DNA of 64,000 nucleotides from assembly GCA_029204225.1 (NCBI GenBank), contig CM055106.1, positions 45,145,313 to 45,209,312 on the forward strand. The letters run 5' to 3'. Origin of the DNA: Diphasiastrum complanatum. Its lineage: Eukaryota > Streptophyta > Lycopodiopsida > Lycopodiales > Lycopodiaceae. Under the pieces are notes generated by a model, which was not told where the DNA came from, searched no databases, and saw only the letters and a list, made by a program, of their open reading frames with translations. The position numbers were made by a program, and so were the translations under genes. Shown here piece by piece: positions 1 to 11,035 of this stretch; position 1 is the stretch's first letter, and each line of letters starts with the position of its first letter.

Positions 1-22
1 AGGATATTTTTTTTACAAAAAC

Positions 23-340
23 AAGACCAATCCATCCAAGAAGAACCAAAGCAACGGGGCCGAGGAGAAGGATGGAGCTTCAAGTTCTAAATGCAAATAC
101 AAGAAGGACAAGTCCAAGGAAAGGTGTTTCCTTTGTGGAAAGGTGAACGAGGCTTGGAGTCTCACAAGGACTTGCAAGATTTGTCTCAAGAGTCCATCAC
201 AACACATGTCAAATCTTTTGAAATTTTTCATTTGGAGTGCATTGTTTGGTTCAAGATTCAAAGATAGATGTCACTTTCATGAAAGTAACTTTGATTTATT
301 TTATGTCCTTGGAAAGTATTTTGCTTGGAACTTTAGATAA
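23..340 (+). pseudogene. Gag nucleocapsid remnant of element A
   Basis: A lysine- and serine-rich linker (KKDKSKERCFLCGK) holds the first CX2C of a copia zinc knuckle and is very like the linker in element F (SSSKDKSKQKCFFCGK). In F the knuckle continues to HYASEC. Here the His and third Cys are missing and the frame runs into unrelated residues, so the RNA-binding knuckle is broken. The frame stops near 340, while the long ORF of element A runs in another frame. Confidence 0.55.
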
Positions 341-1754
341 GTTCAAACTTATTGTTATTATCCAAGAGAAATCAATCAAGAATAAGGAGCAATCACAAAA
401 TGAAAATAGTTTCATTTATGCTCTCATGTCAACTTATGATGGACCATTTTGCTTTGAAGAGATTTTTGTATCTCAAAGGTGGACTAAGACAATACTAGTT
501 GAGTGTGATGCCTTAAAAGATAGCAAAATATGTTTTCCTTGTAAGCTTACATTAGTTATGAAGTCAAGGAAATGGAAATATCTTCATAATGTAGGATCTT
601 TTGGTTTCAATAAGTTCATGAATGATGTGTTCATTCATAAAGATGAAAATTGTAAGTTTTCAATCTTAAAGGCAAGTTGTAAACTTCTTATGAGAATAAG
701 TGAAGCATCCAAAGTGGACGCTTATATCCATAAGCAAGTAGTTAGCCTTATTGAGATGGAAATGCCTTTTGATTTCAATATTAGAAAAATCATGCCAAGT
801 TCTGGTGATTTTTGGACTTATGTTTCTAGCATAAGTAATTTTGATAATCATAGGAAGTGCATATTGTGTGGTCATAGTTTTTGTGATCATTATGAGACAT
901 GGAGGTCTCGGATTTCCATCAAGAAGGAGCGCCATGAAGAGGATCTTAAAGAATCATCTCAAGGTTCAAGTGTGCCAAGGATTGAGGAGGAGAGACCTTC
1001 TCAAGTTGTGATTCCAAAAAGAAACTCAAGAAATATGGTTGATTCCATGTGGCTCACATTTCAAGGGAAAGAGGATAATATCTCATGTGGTATACATCTC
1101 ATACTTACTTCTCTTATGTCATTTGATAAATCAATTTGCTTTAGTGAGATCATTGCATCTCAAAATTGCAATAAAGCCATACTAGTTGAGTATGAAGTCT
1201 CTCTTGAGAACATAGATGATGTTCTTAAAAGGTTGAAATTGATTTTAAATCAATTAGAAAGCAAATGGTTATTTCATCAAATGTATGCTCTTGAGTCATG
1301 TAAGAGCAAAAGTGATTTGTTCACTCATAGTTTGAAATTTTGTATTGAGGCAAATTGTAAACTCTTTATGAGAGTAAGTGAATCATCTTCTAAAGACACT
1401 TATCTCCATAATGAAGTATTTAGCCTCATTGGATCTAAGATTAGCATGGTAAACAAGCATGAGGATATGATGCAAACACTTTGTTATTATAGCATGCATA
1501 GTCTTGCCAATTTGGATAAGTCTAATTCTCTAGATCATGGTAACATGATGTTAGATCTCTGTGATCCTAATAAGTCAAGAAGAAATCTTTATTTTCTCAT
1601 GGAGAAGCATGCACATGAAGAAGGAGAAAGCCTCAAAGTCAAGCATCTACATGAGATTTGGAAGGAATCAATTTTGAAGATGCTAGGATGGTGCAAAGCT
1701 CTCAAGTTCATCAAAGATGTCAACATCAAAGAAGCACTATCATGGATATGGTGA
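279..1754 (+). CDS. Uncharacterised 491-codon ORF with an internal duplication, in element A
   Basis: The frame is open from the first ATG at 279 (open upstream to 222) to TGA at 1754. No catalytic motif of integrase, reverse transcriptase or RNase H is visible. Residues are numbered here from 237. Two segments of about 110 residues resemble each other: roughly 60-165 (FIYALMSTYDGPFCFEEI ... CKLLMRISEASKVDAYIH) and 280-400 (HLILTSLMSFDKSICFSEI ... CKLFMRVSESSSKDTYLH). Both share 'ILVE' and 'CKLxMRxSE' cores. Between them lies a charged, Ser-rich stretch (SSQGSSVPRIEEERPSQ) like the hinge between integrase and RT in copia polyproteins. A frame this long in a decaying transposon suggests recent coding constraint or recent origin. 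Whether it is translated cannot be seen. Function unknown. Confidence 0.5.
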   Translation: MKVTLIYFMSLESILLGTLDKFKLIVIIQEKSIKNKEQSQNENSFIYALMSTYDGPFCFEEIFVSQRWTKTILVECDALKDSKICFPCKLTLVMKSRKWKYLHNVGSFGFNKFMNDVFIHKDENCKFSILKASCKLLMRISEASKVDAYIHKQVVSLIEMEMPFDFNIRKIMPSSGDFWTYVSSISNFDNHRKCILCGHSFCDHYETWRSRISIKKERHEEDLKESSQGSSVPRIEEERPSQVVIPKRNSRNMVDSMWLTFQGKEDNISCGIHLILTSLMSFDKSICFSEIIASQNCNKAILVEYEVSLENIDDVLKRLKLILNQLESKWLFHQMYALESCKSKSDLFTHSLKFCIEANCKLFMRVSESSSKDTYLHNEVFSLIGSKISMVNKHEDMMQTLCYYSMHSLANLDKSNSLDHGNMMLDLCDPNKSRRNLYFLMEKHAHEEGESLKVKHLHEIWKESILKMLGWCKALKFIKDVNIKEALSWIW

Positions 1755-2170
1755 TTTCAGATCAACATCAAGCTCATTGGCTGATCTTCACACCTTTTGA
1801 ACCACGAGCTCCCACTTATTGTATATATAGAGCCACATTTGGCCATAATCAGTGTGAGACACCAATCTTGGTTTTGGAAGCAGTTTTGAGTGATTCTCTC
1901 CATTTGTCTACATTTGTTTTGATTGTTTTGAGGTTCTATCAATGTGTACTTGATTTTCAGGTTGGACTCCGTACTCAGATAGTGTTGCACACGTGTGAAA
2001 CCAGAAAGTACACTTACCTTCAATTAATGATTGTTCTTGTTAGGATTTTGTGTCTAGAATTGATCTAGATTGATCTTAATCTGAAGTATATTGATAGATC
2101 AACTGACAACCAATCCCTCTTGAGGATCAGATTAGGATCCACTCTTGGTCCTTTTTGTACTTTTTGCACA
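1755..2170 (+). repeat. 3' LTR of element A (5' boundary uncertain)
   Basis: The segment aligns by eye with the 3' half of the 701-bp LTR of element F and ends 'TTTTTGCACA', matching the CA terminus (F ends 'TTTCACA'). A TATA-like 'GTATATATAGAG' lies near 1818. The left edge is not resolved; 'TGATTTCAG' just before 1755 is one candidate. Confidence 0.5.
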
Positions 2171-2490
2171 AATTTATCGCGACTAATTATCAGTCGATCA
2201 CAGTCTAACTCGTCGCGAATCATTCGCGACACATAATTTGTCTTGCTATTCACGACAAATCATGTTTCTAGTGCTTCATTCATTTATTAATGTTTGGCTA
2301 CGTAATCTAGAATGACCATGATTTCCTCACTAAAGTTTTGTTCATCCTGATAGGTGTAGTTATGCTCATGAAGAGAGTCGCATAGCTCGTTCTACTGTGC
2401 ACGAACATTTTCTGTTCGAGTTCGTTTCGAGTTCATGTCTTGTTCGAGTTCATTTCTCATTCGTGTTCGTCTTACCCCTTTTGCAGATAG
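2171..2490. other. Spacer without recognisable gene
   Basis: Sequence between the LTR of element A and the truncated end of element B. It holds several 'TTCGAGTTC' repeats (2410-2470) and 'TCGCGA' motifs (2170-2250) but no coding sequence that I can assign. Confidence 0.5.
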
Positions 2491-2491
2491 C

Positions 2492-3130
2492 TTATGCCCA
2501 AAAGGTTTGAGGCAAATGTGAATTTGTTGTCATGGATCGTGCAGCTTCCAACAGTGTGCAGTTCTTCCGCTCTGCTACTCCATTTTGTTGTAGAGTGTAG
2601 CTCATAGTAAACTGGTGGTGCAAGCCACATGAAGATGGGTAGTCCTTCATCTCATTTGACAAGAACTCTCCCTCTGAATCAGACCGTAGGGCCTTGATCC
2701 TCTGACCAGTTTGATTTTCAGCGTATTGCTTGAAGTCTTTGAAGCAACAAAATGCTTCTGACTTGTTCTTAATGAACATTACACTGGCAAATCAAGGGTA
2801 ATCATCAATGAATGTGATAAAGTACAGTGCTTGACCTAACGAAGGTACGCTCGTAGGAACACACAAGTCACTGTGTATCAGTGACAAGATGGACTTTGTC
2901 CTTTTGGCTTGTCCTCTGGGAAATCTCATTCTAGGTTGTTTCCCTAGTAGACAATTTTCACAGATAGTCTGATTAGTTGTGGTGACAGCAATTATATTCA
3001 TGTCCGTCACCATTTTATTGTGATGCATGTAAAAGATTGAACGCATGTTTAAATGACCTAATCTTTGATGCCATAAATTTGCATCTGAACAACTCACAGA
3101 AAGTGCAACATCATGACTCAGTATGTACAA
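2492..3130 (-). pseudogene. Copia integrase fragment (element B)
   Basis: Shows the HHCC zinc-binding region (WHQRLGHLN ... CENCLLGKQ), the first catalytic Asp in LIHSDLC and FITFIDDY, a second block LRSDSEGEF, and the QQNGVAERKN block holding the Glu of D,D(35)E. The reading frame shifts between 2792 and 2779 and the copy ends at TFWA near 2492, so the C-terminal third and all of RT are missing. Confidence 0.8.
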
Positions 3131-3756
3131 ATTTCCTTCTCTGCAATCTTTGAGTTCTCATCTAAAACAATACATCGGTTGGCAGTGAACGAAGCTCTAT
3201 AGCCATGATCTATGATCTTGCTAATAGACAAAAGGTTCTTTGTTAATTTGGATACATAAAGTACTCCATTAAGCTGTCTAATGATGCCATCAGAGAACTG
3301 CAGTTGAATAGACCCTTGTCCTTCAACTTGGTGTGAACTGGAGTCACCAAAGAAAATGTACTTTGATCCTGTAGCTGTGAGTGTAGAGAAGAGGTCCTTG
3401 CATGGCATCATGTGCTGAGAGGCACCTGAATCGAGATACCTGTGATGGGCATCTCTACTGAATCGATCTTGTACCATCAATTTCTTCTCTTCATCTTGAG
3501 ATCCTTTGACTGTGTCAGAGTTCCCTTCTTGGTGCTGCTGCATCTTCTTCTTTGCTTCATTGTGCTTGAGGATGTGACAGTCCTTGATGTCATGGTTGGT
3601 TCTTTTGAAATATCTGCAAAATAGCTTGGTCTTGGACGATGAGTGACTATATTGTTGTTGTTGTGGTTGTGATACTACTGGTTGTTCTGCCTTTGTCTTC
3701 TTATCCTTGAAGCTTTTCTTCTTCTTGGATTGCTGCTTGTTTGAATAGAGTGCCAT
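3118..3756 (-). pseudogene. Copia nucleocapsid and aspartic protease (element B)
   Basis: Carries a knuckle CRYFKRTNHDIKDC in which the second Cys is Phe, so zinc binding is probably lost. The protease active site is YLDSGASQHM (Asp-Ser-Gly intact). The GVLYVSKLTKNLLSISKI segment is the usual link to the GAG-pre-integrase domain. The stop at 3118 separates it from integrase in another frame. Confidence 0.8.
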
Positions 3757-3796
3757 GGATCATAGATGTGGACAAGCTTTTCCTCCTAACTTTTTC

Positions 3797-4342
3797 CTAC
3801 AACAAGCTTGCTGTCAATTTTTGGAGAGACAACGCATGGGTATTGCTTAGAAGCAACACTAAATTATCATAGAAAGATGGAAGACTGGAAAGAAGAGACA
3901 TGATAGAGTCTTCTTCTGATATAGGGGAACCTATTGCAGCTAGTTGGTTCATCAGTTGTTTGAACTCATTCAGATGTTCGTCGACTAAGGTGCTTTCACT
4001 CATTCTGAGTGTCAGTACCTTCTTTCTCAAGAAGAGACAAGTCGAGACATATGAGGTCTCGTAGATGCTGGTGAGTGTATTCCATGCTTCTTTGAAAGTA
4101 GTGCAGTTGGATACATGAGAAATTTGAGTGTCTTTAAGGTTTAGAGATGCAAAGGCAAGAGTCTTGCAATCCTTGGCTTCCCAAACTGGGAGCTGTTCGG
4201 GTTCTGCCGGTCTGGCTATAGAATTGTTAACGTATCCCCATAACTCCTCTTCAATCAAGATCATCCTCATTTTGAACTGCCACATGTGGAAGTCATCTCC
4301 GTTGAATTTATTGATCAAGCGGATCTCTGAGGTGCCTTCCAT
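3797..4342 (-). pseudogene. Copia Gag (element B)
   Basis: Begins MEGTSEIRLINKFNGDDFH with the 'W.FKMRMIL' segment typical of UBN2/Retrotran_gag domains. It continues through SLNLKDTQISH, a KEAWNTLTSIYET block and an LLSSLP motif, the standard layout of copia gag. The frame ends at 3797 and coding resumes in a different frame at 3756 with the basic linker and knuckle. The start ATG at 4342 follows the primer-binding-like site by about 80 nt. Family-level call only; the capsid function is inferred. Confidence 0.8.
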
Positions 4343-4432
4343 AGTGATCAAAATTATACACAAACAATTTAGAATAGCTTTGGAAAAAGATCTTGGACTC
4401 TAGTATTCCACTGAACCAATGCTCTAATACTA

Positions 4433-4887
4433 CTTTTATTCGTATATGATGTGAAATGCTTGGTCTACGATTGATTACGATTGCAGCAGATGTGATGAAA
4501 GCAGAACGAGAGGCGATTACGATGTAAAACGATGCCTCTACCAACAGTAAGAAAAACAATGAACACAGTATTAACTGTGATTTCAAGATTGTGGATTGAC
4601 TAGGGAATGGAATCAAAATCTTGTTATCCCTTTGGTTTATCAGAGTAGGAGTCTGAGACTGCCGTAATAGTAGGATTGCGTAGCATTAGGCGTCTTGGAC
4701 AGCCATGCGATCCTCTGTCTCTAATAACTATGTTTGTGTGTGAGAGAATGAGAGAAACAAATGCATTCAATCAAGAATGTAAGGATTGAACGAGAGCGAA
4801 TCTGTATATATAAAAGAGAATCGGAACACAATGCAATAGCGTTGACAAACACATGCTCCTAATTACAAACTCAAAACAATAGCTACA

Positions 4888-4949
<62 letters not shown>

Positions 4950-5580
4950 AATCACTAACTCTAAGGAGCTAGTTACTTAAGACTTTTGGTCGTTTGATCA
5001 CTCTGTGCAGACAAATGTTAAACTCAACAACACCTATCTATCACCTCTTCTCTTCGCTCAGATACATATTTATAGCTATCAGAGTCTTTTGATTTATTGT
5101 AATTACAGTTTACAAGATGATTAACAACCGTTTAAACAAAATCTGTAGATCCGTTATTGGAGCGTCGTGAAGGAGGAGAAGTATAGAGTAACGTATCCTC
5201 CGTATGAGTCGTAGTGCAAAGATGTAGGTCGTGATGGCCATAGTCTGTCCACAATCGTTTGAACAACTACTAGTCATTCGATCAACTGTTGATCGTTTGC
5301 TTTGTAGGTGACCGTTTGCTTCCTTCGTTGATAATTGTAAGTGATTACTTACGGAGCTAAACGATGAGATGGGTCAACCGTAGTTAGTTGACTTCGTAGG
5401 AACTCGTAAGTCATCGTCGATGGTCAACTTCGTTGATAACCGTAAGTAGGTAGCTTACGTTTAGAAACGGTTGAGGAGAGTTGACTCTGGTCATTCATAG
5501 GAGGTTATAAGAAGGTATTGTCGGTTGCTCGACTTCTATAGTTATAGCTGCAGGTTCTTTAGAAGGAACATCAACGTTGG
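4433..5580 (-). repeat. Putative 5' LTR of element B (outer edge uncertain)
   Basis: By position, upstream (minus strand) of the primer-binding-like site, this should be the 5' LTR. It has a minus-strand TATA-like CTATAAATATG near 5065-5076 and no coding content. No second copy exists in the window, so both ends are inferred. The outer edge lies where integrase codons of element C fade, around 5580. Confidence 0.35.
4891..4946. repeat. (CT)n microsatellite, about 28 units
   Basis: Uninterrupted CT dinucleotide repeat inside the putative LTR of element B. Confidence 0.95.
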
Positions 5581-5589
5581 AAGGATCCA

Positions 5590-6404
5590 TGCTACGTGTT
5601 GGATCTGTTATGCACATAACAAGCTGTGGCAGTAGCTTCTACCTAGAACTTCGTAGACAAGTGTGCTTGATGTAGCATGGATCTGGCTGAGTTGAGGAGA
5701 GGTTCGATTCTTCCTTTCTGCAATCCCGTTCTATTGAGGTGAATAGGAAGTGGTGAACTATCTTCTAATATCATGTTCAGCCAGGTAGTCGGACATCTTG
5801 TTAGAGATGTATTCACTGCCACCATCGGTTCGGAGTGCCTTCACTTTGTAGATGTTTGTGTCTCAACCATGGCCTTGAATCTCTTGAAGCATTCAAAGGC
5901 TTCAGATTTGTGCTTAATGAACATGACTGTAGACCATCTAGAATAATCATCTATGAAAGTGATGAAATAGATTGCATCTCCTAAGGACGGAGTTGGCATT
6001 GGACCACAAAGATTGCTATGTACAAGATCCAATACATGCTTTGTTTTGATGGAATGTGATTTTGGAAACTTGCTTCTAGAGTGCTTCCCATAGATGCATG
6101 ATTCACAAAAGAAAGATTTCCTATCTAATGAAGAAGGGAAATTCAGTCCATCAACTAAATTATTACAACACATATAAGAAAGTGATCTTGAATTCACGTG
6201 TCCAAATTGACTATGTCACATAACAACACTATTGTTTACATTTTCATTAGAGATACTAGCTAATGCAACTGAATTAGAGAGTATGTAAAAATTTCCGACT
6301 CTAGTGCACGTAGTCAAAGTAGTATCTTCCTCGAGTATTATACACTGCTCAGATGAAAAAGTAACAGTGTAGCCCTCATCAGTTATCTTAGAGACTGATA
6401 ACAA
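5590..6404 (-). pseudogene. Copia GAG-pre-integrase and integrase (element C)
   Basis: Segments in shifting frames cover MLSVSKITDEG, a zinc-binding CESCIYGKHSR, LVHSNLCGP, YFITFIDDYSR (first catalytic Asp) and a KSEAFECFKRF block. After 5841 comes a weakly kept SDYLAEH/ERKNRT stretch and a TATACYVHNRS-like end. Several stops interrupt it, so it is non-functional. Confidence 0.75.
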
Positions 6405-7166
6405 GTTCTTTGATAACTGAGGAACATGAAGGACGTTGAGAGGTCATGTGTTGGGTAGCACCGCTGTCTAGGTACCAGCTATCACAGTCTTTGCTGTTGT
6501 TGTTGTAAGCCATTAACAAATGGGTATCTTGCTCTTTGAATTTCGCCGCATTGGAGGAGTCTGGCTGTTGTTGTTGTTGTTGCTTCATTGCCTCGTTGTT
6601 GATCCGAATATGACACTCCTTGATGTCATGATTGGCTCTCTTGCAATATCTACAGAAAAGCTTCTTGCATAATCCACCATGCTCACCTTGAGTGTGAGGC
6701 TTTTGTTGTTGCTGCTGCACTTGATTATTGCCCTTGGAATAGTCTTTCTTCTTGGCGTATAGAGCCATGGATTTGTCTTTGATGGACAGGCTGCTAGTCT
6801 TTCTCCGCATTTCTTCTTGAAGAAGATGACCAATCACCTTTTGAAGAGTGAGGTTGGGTTGTGTGGAGATCATCCCCACAAAGTGTTCATACGACTTTGG
6901 AAGAGAAGAAAACAAGGTCATGACGACATCATCATCTTGAATAGAACACCCTACAACTGATAACTTATTCATAAAGACTTGAAGTTGTTGATGTGAGAAG
7001 TGATGGCAGTAGAATCAGACATGCTAAGAGTAAAGAACTTCCTTCTAAGATGTAATCTAGTAGTTACATCATGAGTCTCATAAAGATTTGATAACAAATC
7101 TAATGCATCCTTAGAGGTTTTGCATAAGGTAATGTGGAATATTTGGGAGTCGGCCAGATTTAGTGT
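6388..7166 (-). pseudogene. Copia Gag, zinc knuckle and protease (element C)
   Basis: Gag residues (IITLNLADSQIFHIT ... LYETHDVTTRLHLRRKF) start at the D insertion and shift frame at 6969-6972. They continue to an intact CCHC knuckle CRYCKRANHDIKEC, a Gln-rich run and the protease motif WYLDSGATQHM. The last part, near 6430, is frame-shifted. The Gag N-terminus should lie beyond the D insertion but is not found there. Confidence 0.75.
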
Positions 7167-7171
7167 GATAA

Positions 7172-7911
7172 TGTCATAAAACGGTGGTCGTGAGTGCAAG
7201 GGAGGCTCGATTGCTCAGAGCATAGGTGTGTAGGAACGGAAACGCAACAGATAGCAACAGAAATATTCATACAATTTGCGCAAATGAACGACGCAGTAAT
7301 ACTATGGCTTGAAGTAATAACTTCAGCTTGCTAAGCGTGATAATGTTGGCTACAAATAACTCTGATTGAAAGAAATTCAAATTAACACTTACATAGCTTG
7401 ATTCAGCTAATATAGAGATTTACAAGAGAGGAAATATCTTACAAGCCTTTAAGGCTATTTATGCCAGTCTTTGCATATGTACAAAAGTTGGTAACCACCA
7501 ACCGCCTTTAGGATATTTGTTTGCCAGCTGTTTTTGGGGTTACTCATAAGTTGCCGAAGTCGGTCAGCCAAAAATGCGGGAAAAACGAAAAAGGCCGAAA
7601 AGGCGTAGGTGTCTAAAAATGATTTATGTATTCTGGCCACTTGGCCAGTGTGTCGCATTTTTCGCTAAGGAGTGAAAAAGATGAAGGTGCCTTTAAAAAA
7701 GATTTCTAAGGTATTCTGGCCACTTGGCCAGTGTGTCGCATTTTTTGCTAAGGAACAAAAAAGGCAAAGGTGTCTTAAAATGATTTCTAAGGCATAGAAA
7801 ATATTAAAGGGGAAAAATGTGAAGGCCTAAAAATATGTTGTCGGCCTTCGGTTTTTCAGGATGCTCATTACTTGAACGATTTGTTTAAGACCAAGCACAA
7901 GAAATCTAACA
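7172..7911 (-). repeat. 3' LTR of element D (740 bp)
   Basis: Begins (minus strand) TGTTAGATTTC right after the polypurine tract and ends ...TTTTATGACA, with TG/CA termini. An internal repeat with period 83 bp (7631 and 7714) carries the palindrome TGGCCACTTGGCCA. Confidence 0.85.
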
Positions 7912-7921
7912 CTCCCCCTTA
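7912..7921 (-). promoter_or_regulatory. Polypurine tract of element D
   Basis: Minus-strand TAAGGGGGAG directly abuts the TG of the 3' LTR, the expected plus-strand priming site. Confidence 0.8.
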
Positions 7922-9640
7922 ATGTGGATCTTGAAAAACTTTGATCTTCAGATTTAACATATCGTTAAATCTGAGATGTTGCTCCTTTGATAGAGCCTTT
8001 GTAAAGTAATTTGTTGCCATGTAATTTGTTCTGCAGAAAATCAATACTACTTCCTTATTGTGCACTTTCTCTCTAGGGTAGTGATACCTGATTTCTATAT
8101 GTTTTCTTCGAGAGTGAAATCTCGGATTGAGAGATAGTGCTATTGTGCTTTGATTGTCACAATAGATTGTTGTAGGAAGTGGTTGTGCAAGATTGAGGTC
8201 TACAAGCAGTTGCCTAAGCCAAATCACCTCTTTGGTTGCATTTGGGACAGCTATGTATTCGGATTCTGTTGATGATAGTGCAACTGAGGTCTGCTTTCGG
8301 CTGTTTAATGAGATTGGGCCTTGGTTGTATAAAAATAAAAATCCATAAGTTGATTTTCTGGTGTTAACATGTCCTGCCCAATCCGCATCTGTGTAGGCTT
8401 CAAGGATATTGGCAGTTTGGCTGCCTCCATAGCAGATGCTGAGAGTTGTCATTGCTTGAATGTACTTCATGACCTTTGTTAGCGCTTTCCAATGAGCTAT
8501 GCCTGGATTTGACAAAAACTAGTTGAGTGTACTGATCAAATATGCAAGGTCTGGTCGCGTGCAGATCATTGCGTACATCAGTGAGCCGATGATAGATTGA
8601 AATGGGTAGCGCTTCATTTTCTCTTTTTCCGCCTCAGTTTGAGGAGACTGTTCCTTTAATAGTTTTAGTCCAGGGTCGAGTGGAAAGTGACTGGGTTTGC
8701 AGTTGGCCATTCCATACTTTTCCAGCACGTTGTTGAGATATCATTGCTGACTGATAAAGATCAACCTGTTGTGTCGATCTCATTGAATTTGGATTTTGAG
8801 ACAATAGTGGGTTGGATCCATGTCAGTCATCTTGCATTCCTGGGCCAGCATGCATTTTGTATCCTTCATCAGATTCAGATTATTACTGAATAAGAGTGTA
8901 TCATCTACGTAGAGAGTGATGATGATAAAGTATTCTGATACAAATTTGAAGTAAACATTCGAGTCTGCTAAGTTTGGAGTAAAACCATTCTCTATCAGAA
9001 ATCCATTGATCTTCTGGAACCAAGCTCTAAGTGACTGTTTCAGCCCGTAGAGCGCCTTGTGAATTCTGCATACAAGGTGTTGTTGCTTGCCGTTGAGTTC
9101 GTATCCCTCTGGTTGTGTCATATAGATTTTCTCTTCGATGGTTCCATTGAGGAAAGCAGTCTGGACATCCATCTGATGAACTTTGAGATCTGTTGTAGCT
9201 GCAAAGGAGAGGAGTAGACAGATCGAAGCATGTTTGACGACTGGGATGAAGGTTTCTGAATAATCCAGATATGGAATCTAGGAAAAGCCTTTGGCGACTA
9301 GCCTGGCCTTGTAACGATTTAGCCTTCCTTCAGCATCGTACTTCGCCTTGAATATATCCATTTGCGTGGAATTGGATTTCGGTCCTTTGGCAGCTCAGTG
9401 AGTGTCCATGTTTGATTGTCCAACAGAGAATCAAATTCGGTGTCCATCGCTAATTTCCACTTGTCAGCATCAGGAATAGACATTGCCACATAAACTGTGG
9501 TCGGTTCCTGCACAAAGTAGCAAGCCGAATCATCCATAAATTTGGATAGATGTTGTCTAGACCTGTTTGACCTTCTGGGTTGAACTTCGGTCCTCTTATG
9601 TGGGTTGACTCGTTGAGGTTCTGACTCGTCGTCTGAGTCA
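7919..9640 (-). pseudogene. Copia reverse transcriptase and RNase H (element D)
   Basis: RT starts at MDDSACYFVQEPTT ... NQTWTLTELPKDRNPIPRKWIY (9537-9319). It continues after frame breaks with [31 protein letters not shown] and the catalytic box TLYVDDTLLFSNN (YVDD intact, about 8900). RNase H (8515-7919) has YTDADWAGH, ALSSTESEY, CDNQSTIALS and HIEIRYHYPREKV, ending at TAA 7919 next to the polypurine tract. An in-frame stop splits the two near 8518. Confidence 0.9.
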
Positions 9641-9904
9641 ACGTCGAGATTCTGCAGTTGAGTCTCTAGATCGAAATTGACTGGTTGTTCGATCCATGAG
9701 CTGGAATTATCAGCAGGTTTCTCTTTGTGGTCAATGAATTAGTCTTTCACGAAAAAGACATCTCTACTGGTGAATGCTTTCTCGGTATCTAGATTGTAAA
9801 GCTTGTATGCCTTGTGATTTTGGGAATAGCTCATCTAACTCTCTTCTTAGATCCTCAGGGATATGAGTGAAAGCGATGCATCCAAACACTCGAATATGTT
9901 TGAG

Positions 9905-11034
9905 TGATGGTTTGGTCATGTCCACACCTCATAAGGTGTCTTGCCATTCAGGGCTTTGGTGATGGATCGATTCTATAAGTAGGCAGCTGTAGTAACAGCT
10001 TCTGCCCAGAACTTCTTTGGAAGAGAGGCATGGGCCATCATGCTCTTGGCACTTTCGATGAGTGTCCGGTTCTTCCGCTCAGCTACACCATTGGACTGAA
10101 GTGAGTATCTACTTGTGTATTGTTGAAGTATCTCGTTGGCCTTGTAGAACTCCTTGAATTCTGTGGAGATGTACTCTCCCCCTCCATCTGTGCATAGAGC
10201 CTTGATCTTCCTCTGCGTCTAATTTTCTGCAGATGCCTTGAACTGTTTGAAGAACTTGAATGTTTTAGATTTGTTTTTCATATAGTAGGTTGCAATCCTT
10301 TGAGAGAAGTCGTCAATGAAGGTTAGAAAATAGAGAGCTCTCCTTGTGGAAGCAGTCTACATCGGGCCACAAATGTCGCTGTATACAAGGTCAATCAAGC
10401 CCTTGGATGTACGAACTGAGTCTGAACTGAAGGGATTTCTAGCATGCTTGCTGATAATACAACTTTCGCATGGATAAGTTGACTTGCTGATTGAAGACAT
10501 GTCTTGTACTAGACTCTGAGCTGACATTTGCTGAATACTGTTGTAGTTAAGATGGCCAAGTCTGAAATGCCACAACATATCAGTTGATTCAAAAGTGGCT
10601 GTGTGAAGAGCTTGACTGTTAGAAGAGTAGTAGTGGCTGAGTTTGTAAAGATAGTCGTTTATTCTTCTGCTAATTGAGAGCAGATCCTTGGTCAGATTTG
10701 GGACATGGAGAACGTTGGACAACAACTTGACTTCACCTCTTTTGAATTCAACCCTGACTGTTCCTTCACCTTTGATTGAATGTGATGAGTTGTCTCCAAG
10801 CTGCACAACTCAAGAGTGGGTGAACGACTTGTAGTCTTTGAACCGGATGCGATGGTGAGTCATATGTTGTGTTGCTCTGGAGTCTAGATACCAGGAATCG
10901 ATATCCTGTTGTTCTCCAACTTTGGTCATGAAAGCTGCTTCATCTTCTTGTTGTTGTTGCTGATTTGAGTGACTGGATGTAGCACTTTGTGCTTGTTGTT
11001 GGAATTGCTTCTTCTTTTCGTTGTTATATTTCAA
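9905..11034 (-). pseudogene. Copia protease and integrase (element D)
   Basis: The protease reads WYLDSRATQHM: the active-site Gly is Arg, which should inactivate it. Integrase has MLWHFRLGHLN, CESCIISKHAR, LVYSDICGPM, LTFIDDFSQ, a TDGGGEY block and NGVAERKNRTL, then KKFWAEAVTTAAYL. Multiple stops interrupt 9905-10360. The hinge toward RT (9640-9905) is decayed. Confidence 0.8.
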
Positions 11035-11035
11035 A

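Larger units (their letters stand above)
1..2170 (+). mobile_element. Element A: 3' part of a non-autonomous copia-type LTR element
   Basis: The window opens inside a gag nucleocapsid region, continues through a long open frame with no recognisable reverse transcriptase, and ends in an LTR-like segment. That segment resembles the LTR of element F (18871-19571): both carry a 'CAGGTTG..GCCGTACT..ACACACGTGTG'-like block, then 'GTGTCTAG', a 'CAATC.CTCTTG.GGATC' block and a terminal CA. I infer that A and F belong to one family. The 5' part lies outside the window, so length and target-site duplication are unknown. Confidence 0.6.
2492..4436 (-). mobile_element. Element B: truncated copia retrotransposon, internal region
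   Basis: Reading on the minus strand there is a primer-binding-like site, gag, a zinc-knuckle/protease segment, then integrase, in copia order (PR before IN). The copy stops abruptly near 2490 inside the integrase core. RT and RNase H are absent. The PBS (4421-4432) reads TAGTATTAGAGC on the minus strand, 10 of 12 matches to TGGTATCAGAGC. Confidence 0.8.
5590..7166 (-). mobile_element. Element C: copia remnant, gag to integrase
   Basis: Minus-strand copia copy cut at its gag end (7166) by the 3' LTR of element D. It is lost at the other end near 5590, in integrase, after a CYVHNRS-like block. It resembles B, D and E in protein sequence, so all four belong to one broad copia lineage. Confidence 0.75.
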
